Assembly (NCBI GenBank): GCA_014885115.2
Contig: WKLE02005141.1
Span: 1 to 17,728, forward strand
Direction of reading: 5' to 3'
Origin: Asterionellopsis glacialis
Taxonomy: Eukaryota > Bacillariophyta > Plagiogrammaphyceae > Rhaphoneidales > Asterionellopsidaceae
Length of the DNA stretch: 17,728 bases
Positions 7,495 through 17,242 of the stretch are shown here, in pieces (the first letter of the stretch is position 1; each line of letters begins with the position of its first letter). A model generated the notes under the pieces. The model saw nothing but the letters and a program-made list of their open reading frames with translations, searched no databases and was not told the DNA's origin. The position numbers and the translations under genes are program-made.

Positions 7495-10400
7495 CTACGA
7501 AGAAATCCAAATTTTCGAAGGGCTACCTCTTGACGGCCGTCCCTCTTCTTGTTCCTTCTCTTTAGCTGCCTTGGCAAGTAACCATTCAGAATTGCAGTGT
7601 GAAGGCATAAACTCTGTATTATAAATTTTTCCACCATGTTCCAACCATTTATAATAGTCTTTCACAGCTTCCATCAAATCTTCTTGTACACTCCACTCAG
7701 GAGTATCTCTTAAAAATTCTAATAGAGCAATATGGCACTTGAACCCCTTATTTTTGTTGCCATCTTCGTGGTTTTCATTATTCTTGTTCGCGTTGTTGTT
7801 CTTTTTCTCAGAAGCACCACCCGCCTCCAATGTAGTATTGGACAAGGATAGAGATGGCATAGGACTGTTACTACGAGATTTGTTAGACTGGTGGTGGATA
7901 CGACTCCAAACTCGACCAAAAAAAGCAGCCTGTGCACCAAATGGTAGTTTTTTCCGTTGCTCCACATGCTTTGATTTAAATTCGATCAATTGTGTTCTCA
8001 ACTCACTTGAAAAGTTGGGACATTTTACCATATGATTATGTACGACTGCTGCAGCCGTTCCTAAACTATCCAGAGAAGAAAAGAAATATTTGCCTTCACC
8101 ACTGGTACCCCAGCAATGGCGACATACTAAACCAAAGGCTCCAAGTTTAACAAGTCTTCGACCCTTCCGAGCTACATCATCGTTTGTAGCGCGGTAGGGT
8201 ACAACCTGACTCATCACCATCCCTGTAAAGTCAGTCACATACTGCCGATCTTCTGGACGGACAATCTCTCGGTTTATATATGACGCTGATTCTCTCTTGT
8301 CGGTCTGGTTTTGGTACTCTTCTGATTTTTTTGCAATATCATTGGCGACTGCTACTGTGTGTTCTACTTTTGGCGCTATGTATGGGTTTGGACCAACAAT
8401 TTTGTCCATGTATTCCTCTTCGGGTGGATGAGCTCCTTCGTCAAAGTAAAGCTGCAAGCGTGAAGATAGAAAGTGTGTCAATTCCTTGCTCACTGCCATG
8501 GTATCATCTAATTGGTTCGGTGACAGACCGCTCTCTCGCAACAACCGTGGTAGTAAAATTAGAAATCTCAGTAGAACATCGCAGCCCAAACGTTCAAGGC
8601 TATTTTCATTTGATCCAGAAGGTACTTCCAAAGGGTACAGAAGACGTGGCGCAAGCGACTTGAAACATGCAAGAATTGAATCAACTACGTTTCGTAGTCT
8701 ATCGTGACCTAGAGTAGCAGTATTGTCGCTTGGTGGTAAAGATTCCAAAACCATTTTGAAGAAGTCTTCCAATACTTTGCTTGTTAATACAATGATCTGT
8801 GATGAAGATGACGGCAATACCTCATAATCTGATGAAGTTTCATCCATGCTTTCTTCTCTCTTCAAGTCTCGCTCTAATAACTCCACAAAGGTACCCTTCA
8901 CACCTTTGGTAAGATTATCTAAGGAAATTTCTTTCATCTGAACAAGGCGCTTTGCCCTTTTTCGTCGTCGCTCTTTCTGCGCCTTGCCTATTTGGGAATA
9001 GAAGTTAGAACGATTTTTCCCACCTGGCATTAAAAATACCACATCATTTGGATATTCACCAGCATCAAGCTTCCAACCATAAACTCCATTCAGAAGTGGC
9101 CAAACAATGCCCAAAAATAGCTGGCGTGAATTTGTTGCATAGGGAACGGCTATGGGTGGATTCGTAGTTGACAGACCTTTAACTTTCACCCGTTCCGTAA
9201 GTTTTGGAACAGAAAAAGAGAGATCCTTGTCATCGAGACTTGGACAATCAACTTTCTCGTCAGAGGAACCAAAGGCAACACTTATTGCCTCGAGTAGCTC
9301 TGCGCGTGGATACGATGACGAATCAATGGCTCCCTTTGGTACGATCCATTCCACTATGCCAGCTTCAACAATAGCATCCACGATAGGGATTATCTGCTTT
9401 TCGACGTACCATTGATAGTTGAACATTTTATCACCCTTAATCACATTAGTAACACTAGTCATTTCGACCAAAAGATTTTCTACCTCAAATTGTTTGGGTG
9501 ATTTCGCTGCTACCAAAGCATGATTTAGTAGGACGGGTCTACCAGCAATAGTAGCCACGAATGCATGTTCACCACAAAGGCTCATTGCATCACGGTATAT
9601 ATCAATATCTGTCAAAGTAACATTCGAGTTTTCTTCTGGAAAGGCAAAATCCTTGAAGTTTTTCTTTGGAGAAATAATGGAATTTGCGGCACTAGTAATT
9701 AGGCCTGTCAATGACTTCAAGAGAATCTTTTGACTTTCTTCTGTAGCTGGTAAATCTTTCAGCAAATACGTCGAAATCCGTTTGACGCTTTTCCTGAGCA
9801 GACCCGAGGACATACCGCACCACAAATCAACCCTGAAAGGATGTTTCAATATTCCACTTGTAGACATACTGAGCAACACTTCCTTGCCGACTTCCTTACG
9901 AAGTAACTTATTTACATCAGGCCCTTGGCCTCCAGGGATAACACTTAAATCGCGGCATAATTCTGATTTCCAATAAAGAGCAATAAGATTTCTTCTTCGT
10001 GCTTTTTTTGTTGGCGCGCGTCCGTCGCGTTGCAATTCATCGAGTTTCTTATGTTGTTGCTTAATTTGGTCTGCTACCCAATGAAGTCGTCTCCTTGCAA
10101 TGAAAAGTCTCTCTAAACCCTCAACATCTTTCTCATTGTAATCATGAGGCGGATTCACTACTTGGGACACACCGTACAGCAAGGAGTCACCGATAGTGCT
10201 AGACAAGTCATCCGTAATGTCCATAAGGTCCTCTTTAGACAACAAGGAGAGCCTATCTTTGAGGTTCATTCGGACATATGCTTCGTTCCGATGAGTGTTC
10301 TCCTGGTCTATCTCGCGGATCTGCCTATCCATAATGAGCTCGACAGTCTGCCCTCGCTCCATCGGTTGGTCCAGATACAATAAGGAGTGGAACTTTCCTT

Positions 10401-13400
10401 CGTCGTCCTTCTGAGCGAAAACGTTAGCAGCGTATGGCCCAGAAAAAGCTGCCGCGTTTCCATTATCATTGTGTCTTGTTTGAGTAGAATCGCATTGACG
10501 ATCGTTCAGCATATCTTGTGTTTTTGAAGTTTCGGTACTAGACACCAGTCCTTCCTCAATGGGTAAAATTTCCCCTTTTTTACTTGAAGGCGCTCTGATG
10601 AACTCTTCAATGTCAGCTTTTAAGCTATTTATTCGGTCTTCACGCAAAAGTTTGCAAGAGTGTCAGCATTGAAATAAATCCAACAAAGAAACGAAGATTA
10701 AACATGTAGCAGGTAACTCACCGTTGCCAAAAGACGGAAAGATGCCGTAGCATACGAGATCGATCAAACCTGATCCTTCCAGACGAGAAGAAAACGAATC
10801 ACAGCTGGTGCCGTCGAAGTCACTAATACTACGCTTGTCATCTTGAAGTAGTTTAGCATCAGTTAGAATGGGCATCGTATATGGATCGAGTTGAACCTTT
10901 TCTTCTGGCGAAACCGAGTCAATGCCTGTTAGCTTGCAACTCCGTGAGCCGATATACTGGAGATACACGCTGACATTGGGAGGAAATAAATTTGATGACT
11001 TGCAACTTGAGTTGGGCTTTCGTATGGTTAGCTCAAAGTCGTATAAATCTCCTATCAAAAGATGCCAAACAGCTTATTCAGTGATACACTTGAGAATGAG
11101 GCAATGTAAATAGACAAATATGTACGTACCGTTTCTGTTACTCACAGAAAATGATCTCGCGTGCTGCCCATAGAGGACCTCAGGATGATACAGCGGTTCG
11201 GTCTTAGCAGGTCGAGACTTTCGTGGAGCGGATACTCGTTCGGATCCCTTTGGAGATATGCTTCTTTTTCCCCGGGGTTCTTTTTTGGTCTTAGTCTGGG
11301 ATGCTTTCTTTACTACTATCGGTGAGTCAGCGTCTGATTTCGCCTCTATGTCAGGTTGTTTCCCTCTCGTTGGTTTAGGTGTTTTATCAAGTATATGACA
11401 CCATCCATTATCCGCCGCCGCCTTACGCACAGTCCCTTTCCATGCGCTGACAGACTGATCATCGAGGGGGGGGGGAAGAATATTCATTAGAGCATAGCAT
11501 TGTAGGTAGTGAATACATTTACAATAAACATTATAGTTACTTACCGCAATGGCCCCATATCCTTTCAAAGCAGTCATATCCTGCAGTTCCCTCCATTCGA
11601 TAAACTTCGCTGCTAATACCGAAGTTTTCGTGTTCAGAAACTGCTCCCCAGTTTGAATGCCTTGAGTAGCAAGAAATGATCTGGTTGTTTTGCTTAGAGA
11701 TTCAATTGAGTCTTCCTCACATAAAAATACTGCTTTTCTTGGAACAGACTTCTTGGTTGGATCTTGTCCAGGTTGGACAATATCGTTCGATTTTACTTTG
11801 GGCAGTGGTCCTGATCCCGGGTTAACCATAGCTATCGGTGATGCATTAGTGCTTTCTGTAGCATCTGGGTTGGCCTCTTTCGCTATTTCCTTTTGTGTGT
11901 CCTCCATTTCCTCCTCCCTTGGGCGCTTGCGACTACTATCCTCGTTCTTTAAAAGATTTTCTATTTTGTGAGTCCAGTCATTTATCACTTTCGCACAAGA
12001 ACTAAGTTCAGTACTGCCACTTCCCTTTGCATGTCTGTACGTTACAAATGCTTTAATTAGGTCTGAGGACCGACTTTTGTTTGCATCCAGTAGCTGCCTT
12101 GCAGTTGTAATGCCTTGGGATTGCAAGAAGTTCGCATTATTCTTCTTCAAGTAGTCAGACAAGAAATTCGGCGAATCGAAGTCTCTTTCATTTTTATCTG
12201 CCTTTGCGGTGGGTGCTGGCAACATTCCGACTGGGGTCTTTGATTCTTCAGTGATTGCGGTCTTTTCACAAAGGAGGTCACTTTCCTTCAACAATTTGCC
12301 GACTCCGGAGGAGGCTTCTTTTGCTTCTTTGATAGAAGCTTTCCACCCAGAGACCATCGCAACCTTTCCGCTGCCCTTCAACGGAGCAAGGTTTTTGGCC
12401 TCCCTCCAGGCAACCAATCGGTCTGCCAAGTCTTTTGTCCTCGCCCCTAGCAAATCTTCCCCGTATCGAAGTCCACACTCGTCTATAAGAAAATCTTTGG
12501 CTCCACCCGTCAGTACCGATAGCGGGCCTCCTAACCATGTTCTCGTATATTCATCAGCCGGTGGTAATAGCGTTATCGCCTTCTCAATACGAACTGCTAA
12601 TCCAATCATATGCCTGGCTAGAGCTGCACTTTTCAGCGGGGTGAATCCGCATTTTTCGCGCCACTTACCAAAAGTCCAAATCAAAGGAGATGCTTCGGTC
12701 TTTTTTGTTGACAAAAATTTGAATGCATGTTTAATAGACATAGATGCCAAAAAGTTTCGAGATCCTATAGGTACAAGACACGACAATGGACCTTGCAAAC
12801 AAAAGTCACTTCGGTCTTGTTTCTTTTCGGATGCTTTATGAACTTTAACTCTTGTTTTTTCCACGCCTTTCCATTGAAGGATAGCTGACTCCCACATATG
12901 TATCTTCTCCTCAGCCCAAACTTCAGAGTCCATACTACTATCAGTACGTTTTAGGCCTCCATCGCAATCTTTTGGAGCCCCCTTGCCTTCCTGTTCGTCG
13001 TTTAGACCGTCGCTTTGGGAACTACTATTCTTTTTTTCGACAGGAGCAACTAGCGACGTACTACTAGCAAGTCTTGCGGCATTTTCTTTGGCTATTTCAG
13101 TGCTCAAGATGGTAGACTTTTCTTCCGGGATTTTCTTCCCAGTGACATTATTGCCAGTAATAACAACATATTGTTTATCAACAAGCGCTTCGACATCTTT
13201 CATTGCTTTATCTTTATTTTGAGGTTTTGAACAGATATATTTTTGAAGACAAGCATCAGCAATGACTTTATTTCCAATTTCACCCTTTGTACCAACAGTT
13301 TCCATAGCTTCAATCTGAAATTCTTCTGTGCCGCTGCTTTCATTAAATGTATTTCCCAAACTCTGCGGCTTGCTCTCAGTTGCTACAGCAACTGCATTAA

Positions 13401-15900
13401 CTTGTCCCTCACTTGGCGAGGTACAAGATACATCCTTACTCAAAGACGCACTGTTTCCTTCAACTTGGTTGACGGCATCTGTCTCTAGCGAGAGTTTCCC
13501 TTCTTTATCCTTTGGAAAAACCAAGAGTTCGGTTTTAGAATCAAGCGTTTGATCAGTGGAAATACTCCTCTTGTTCAGGTTTGCATCTACAACAGATTGA
13601 CTATGTTCAATTGAGTCGGTGAGTGAAAAGTTATCGTGTTCAGAATTATTAAGCTTGGTGGAGAAGAGGTTGCCTTTTTTGTTTGTTGCATTGACCGTTG
13701 TTTGCAGACCATCAGTGGCATCCTCAGTTGACACTGATGTGTTTTTTGAAGTAGCTTGTTTGACATCCTTGAAGGTTTTAAAATTTGGCAATTCACCCGT
13801 TTTGGCATTTTGTTTCACCTTGCTAGGTCGGACCTTCACAATCAGCAACTTGAGAATTGATTGCCTTGTGGTCTCTTGCTCAATTACAGAACTTTCATCA
13901 CTTTTGCCGGAAAGGACCCAATCTAACTGTTGTATAGAAAAAATCCAAAAGTTTCGACCCAAAAAGCGGCAATCTTGATCAGATAAGATAGATGTCAAGT
14001 CATCAAATCCCGATAGAGTTGTGTAGGCATGTTCCCAGTCTTTCACAGAGAAAGCGATTTCTGTGGGGGGTTCTCTGTTTTGTGCTTTCTTTTGCCTTTT
14101 TTTTTTCTGATCGGCTTTGTCCCCATTCTCTTCCTTTTTTTCCCTCTTCTTTTTTGTGCCTGCCTGCTGAGTTTGAACTTGCCACGCAGGGGACACTGGA
14201 GAGAGCAGTTGGTCATTTGACTGCTTCGAGTTTCCAATGATAGATTGCGCAGCTGCCCCAGCAGCGTGTTGCTCTTTGTTCGATATCACTCTCTGAATGG
14301 GCTGCCTGTGGCTTGCTATGTTTGCACTTTGTTCGTTGCCTGCGATCATTTGCCCCTGGGAAATCATATACTGCATTTCACGAACTTGCCATGGAACAAA
14401 CGGAAAATTTGGGTGGTGACCCCGAGCTTTTGATACATCAAATCCAGGCATCGGGATTGCTCCAGTAATATTTACAGTAGGTTTTTCGCCGACTTTCATC
14501 CTCGTGACACCTGCGTTCTTGCCATCCATGACGATCGAATTTTTGGGAGAAATTCCTCGGGAAAGACAGGCATCTTCTTCAGCGTCATCAAACTGGCCTG
14601 CACCGCTGGAATTTTTTTTCATTTCCATATCATAGTTCGGACGGGCAGCCCGATGACCACCAACGCTGGCACTTTCTGAATTTGACGGGGGACTGGCGGA
14701 TGTATGTTGTCTTTGTTCGACAGGTTGTAATGGTGATTGAGCTCCACGAGGAGCCACCTTTGTCGCAATGGCAGACACGGGTATATGCGCTATCTGATTT
14801 CTTTGATATGAGCTGTTGGCTACACCGTCTTTAAGTCGGTTTTCTTTAAAGGTGGAAATTGCATTGGTAGTATTTTGTCGAACACCAGAATTCGCCCCAA
14901 GGGCACCCTGGTTGTGGGACTGCTGTAATGAAAGTTTCGTTAGTGGATTAGGAGCAGCTGTGGCATGTACGGGACTCTCCGATAAGGCACCACTCTGTTG
15001 GTGTATCTGTATTCCTCGGACAGAAGTTTCATGTTGAGAATCAGATGTATCTGTAACTTTTGGTGGAATACCCGCAGTCATTTGAGTAGTTTCTGCCTCG
15101 CGTACAAAAGGCAGTGGGGGTGGAGAATTCATGGTTTGGTTAGGTTGGGAGGCACTGTTGTGAATTGGCCGTCCCGACATCTCCCACAATCGCTCTGGTG
15201 GTGTTTGAGGTGTGGTATGTAGAAATTGTTGACGGGGGTACCGTTGCGGGGGGGCAGGCGACATTGGCAATGCCATGTTTGGTGAGCTCTGCACATATGG
15301 TGCCGCCGCAAATGTATTCTGTTGCTTCCATGCTGAAGTTGTGGTGTGTTGTCTACCTTTAGACGCAGGATCCGTTCCGCCAGGTGATGCTATTGGCTGC
15401 ATGTCTGGCTGACCCGTTGTAGCGTTGGGTGCAGCTCCCGAAGAAGTCGACAAATACTGTAGATGCTGCGCTGCAGCATACGCTTGATGTTTTTTTTGCC
15501 ATGGATGAATATCTGCAGTTGACAATGAAGTAGGTAAAGTGTCTGAGTGTTTTTGTACTTGTGGCGTTATGCCAAATCCTGGTTTTGGACTTTCCTTAGC
15601 ACTATTGTTGATAGCTTGGACTGGTTCTCTTCCTTGACCCTCAGGTTGATTCACTAGAGTATCTGGAGTCAAGCTGCTATGCATCTGAGAAGTAACTTGG
15701 GCTTGGTGAATTTGTTTTTCATTTAAAGGAACCTGCTGCGCTATCGCAGTACCTTGAGAATTTTGTTTTCCTTGGCTAAAATTCAAAATTGTAGTTGAAG
15801 ATCCAGTTGTAACAGACGCCGTTTGCGAAGGAATCTGTGATGTTTCTAGATTTTCATCGTCTTCATTTGCTCTTGGGTTAAAGGATTCCTCTACAACCAT
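7495..15900 (-). CDS. Very large predicted nuclear protein (2717 aa) with diatom-type repeats and a Cys/His module; function unknown
   Basis: The gene has four exons: 15900-11545, 11454-11130, 11051-10722 and 10637-7495. They sum to 8154 nt, exactly 2718 codons with the TAG stop, and all phases match. ATG 15900 (context AATCAAGATGG) follows an in-frame TAA 24 nt upstream. Residues 1-570 are Gln/Pro/Ser/Thr-rich and probably disordered. About 580-606 is a Lys/Arg cluster typical of an NLS. A WExAYxxL element lies at about 613-665. Related helical repeats lie at about 1000-1100, 1122-1193, 1243-1315 and 1393-1470, with consensus FLxxxGIxTxxxLL, WR, LKGxG, VSxWK. A second basic stretch is at 1485-1545. 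The C-terminal half is largely helical, with GWKLDAGEYPNDVVFLMPGG at about 2185-2204, a KERRRKRAKR cluster at about 2225, and at 2460-2585 a module with VCRHCWG and HNHMVKC (Cys-x2-Cys ... His-x4-Cys). No catalytic motif, signal peptide or membrane segment is seen. A chromatin or transcription scaffold is one possibility, inferred only from the composition and basic clusters. Confidence 0.8.
10638..10721 (-). other. Intron 3 (84 bp)
   Basis: The donor is AACG|GTGAGTTAC, phase 1. The acceptor GTGAAG|ACCGAA is the only AG nearby in the right phase for the long downstream frame. Splicing joins FPSFGN-D-RINSLKADI. Without it the upstream frame ends at a stop near 10663. The acceptor lacks a pyrimidine immediately before AG, so the exact 3' boundary is less certain than the donor. 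Confidence 0.75.
11052..11129 (-). other. Intron 2 (78 bp)
   Basis: The donor is AACG|GTACGTAC and the acceptor TTTTGATAG|GAGATTTAT, phase 1. Splicing joins VSNRN-G-DLYDFEL and removes the in-frame stop that otherwise closes the upstream reading frame at 11074. Confidence 0.85.
11455..11544 (-). other. Intron 1 (90 bp, in frame, stop-free)
   Basis: The donor is GCG|GTAAGTAAC and the acceptor GATCAG|TCTGTC, phase 0. The intron contains a run of ten C on the transcript strand as part of its polypyrimidine tract. Its length is a multiple of three and it has no in-frame stop, so unspliced mRNA would add 30 residues. Removal is supported by the protein repeat. After splicing the join reads LKGYGAIA-SVSAWKGTVRKAA, which aligns with LKGSGKVAMVSGWKASIKEA of another copy in the same protein. 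Confidence 0.85.
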
Positions 15901-16687
15901 CTTGATTTCAGAGTGGCCAAATTATAAGCAGCAAACTGCTGTAGCAATAATCGAGTTGATATATTTTTCTGGAGTTGTTTTTGGTGCAAAACGCAAAAAA
16001 AATCAAACGAAAGATATACTGATGTTAGTATTATCCAATGAAACACAAAAGCTTTCAATCTTTGTAAAGAAGATAAATGCACTCAGTTGCAACAACAATA
16101 CCCTCCAAAATACTTCGAAAGCTATATCAATATATGACAAACAATCATTCTTTCACAATGTTTGAGACTTAAAATCACCAACATGCGAAAATTATATAAA
16201 ATATTCGATCCATAGTTCTTCCATCAAGTTTGATATCTAAGCAAACGGAGTATTCTCGTATTAATGGTCGCAGCAGTTGGAAGAGATAGTACAGTAATTG
16301 GAAAATATTCTCTTGCCTTTTGACACGAACGCCATCTTTTTCTAAAACTGACTCGAAATTTAGTTGTGCTCTTGGACATTTTTGTACGGTGGTTCTGTAC
16401 TATTTCTACAGTGTTACAGGACAGAATACCAGACCATATTACTATAGAAAAAAATTATCCATAGTTTCTTGAAAACAACGAAGGTAGAGGCAAAGTACCG
16501 GTCGAAAATTGAATTTACCAAAACCTCGACAATCATTATACCACTGAAAACAATTTATAATTCATGACAACAAACAAAGAATGAAAAGAACAAGGAAGAG
16601 TTATTTACCTAAAGATATTTTCCTTTCTTACGATGTACCAGCCATCGAGATCACAACGACTTTGCCGCGATCGGTGAATTCCGAGGG
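15901..16687. other. 5' flank of the large gene, AT-rich, mostly featureless
   Basis: The sequence is low in G+C with short open frames on both strands that lack any protein-like composition. It is expected to hold the 5' UTR, and possibly the promoter, of the minus-strand gene starting at 15900. I see no clear TATA or initiator element on the minus strand close to 15900. A G+C-richer patch at 16632-16687 is listed separately as a candidate leader exon. Confidence 0.5.
16632..16687 (-). other. Candidate 5' leader exon on the minus strand
   Basis: On the minus strand an eight-T tract and CAG end at 16688. A patch of about 56 nt follows that is clearly richer in G+C than its surroundings, and then a good donor, ATC|GTAAGAAAG. 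A donor-like CAG|GTATAATA at 16742 would define a 55-bp intron upstream of it. The patch contains ATG 16645 and reads PSEFTDRGKVVVISMAGTS in the open frame before a TAA. It may be a spliced leader of the large gene or the last exon of a gene to the right. No join to the ATG at 15900 preserves a frame from ATG 16645, apart from one that requires a very long intron, so it would be untranslated or a short upstream ORF. Confidence 0.25.
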
Positions 16688-17242
16688 CTGAAAAAAAATG
16701 TAAAAACTAGCAAAGAAAAAGCGAGCTTTTCTTGTATTATACCTGTACTCGTACTGTAGTTAGTAGCAACTACTACCTATCATTGTTATGTATAATTCTA
16801 CGTACGCTTATACCTCGTATAATTGTTATATGGGCAAGTACAAGCAGTCTTTCAACTAAATCTTGGTTCAAAGTCACCAAATGACGTAAGTTCGTCATCA
16901 CATCTCTCTATATAAGCTTCGGTCGAAAACAGACCCAATTCCTGCACCCAAGGACAGACTCATCTTTGTGAAAAGGAATCTCAAAAGTTCTGATCCGTTC
17001 TGATCTGGACTTTTGGTCTTCTCCGAAAGCTCATTAGGTCAATCTCAAAGTTCCCTTTATGGCACTGCCATCTCTATTGATATCTTCAATGCTTGAATTC
17101 AATATTGTTCAAATTTAAATTAAGATAAATGAATCTGGATCCCCGCCAAAATGGCTCAAAACATGAAATTTAGTAAAATGCCTTGCCAATGATCAATACT
17201 CCAAATTTTTGGTACAAATTTTTTAATTACACTTTTCATCAT
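16688..17242. other. Intergenic region right of the leader-exon candidate
   Basis: Apart from the promoter-like element at 16881-16916, this stretch shows only short repeats. There is an inverted repeat GTAGTT/AACTAC around 16756-16773 and the 9-bp direct repeat at 16987-17005. It could be a degenerate solo LTR, since a TATA box in mid-segment would fit, but I could not find paired TG...CA ends with matching inverted bases or flanking duplications. No gene is recognised. Confidence 0.4.
16881..16916 (+). promoter_or_regulatory. Promoter-like element: palindromic CRE-type sites plus TATA box
   Basis: ATGACG (16881-16886) and CGTCAT (16893-16898) form inverted arms around six bases. The left copy is TGACGTAA, a bZIP/CREB-type core. 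TATATAAG follows at 16909-16916, with downstream sequence that could be a transcription start. Diatom CO2/cAMP-responsive elements have TGACGT-type cores, which makes bZIP binding plausible, but nothing here proves use. The likely target is the broken Cys-rich frame at 17243. Alternatively it is the U3 promoter of an eroded LTR. A 9-bp direct repeat, GTTCTGATC, lies at 16987-16995 and 16997-17005 in the presumed 5' UTR. Confidence 0.4.

Noticed and set aside
12209..12841. Plus-strand open frame of 210 codons opposite the large gene
   Set aside because: It lies wholly within coding exon 1 of the minus-strand gene, has no own domain signature, and its composition follows from the codons on the other strand.
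15878..16645. Start of the large protein at ATG 16645 spliced into its frame at an AG near 15878
   Set aside because: It needs an intron of about 750 bp, far longer than the three of 78-90 bp seen here, and ATG 15900 has a good context with an upstream stop.
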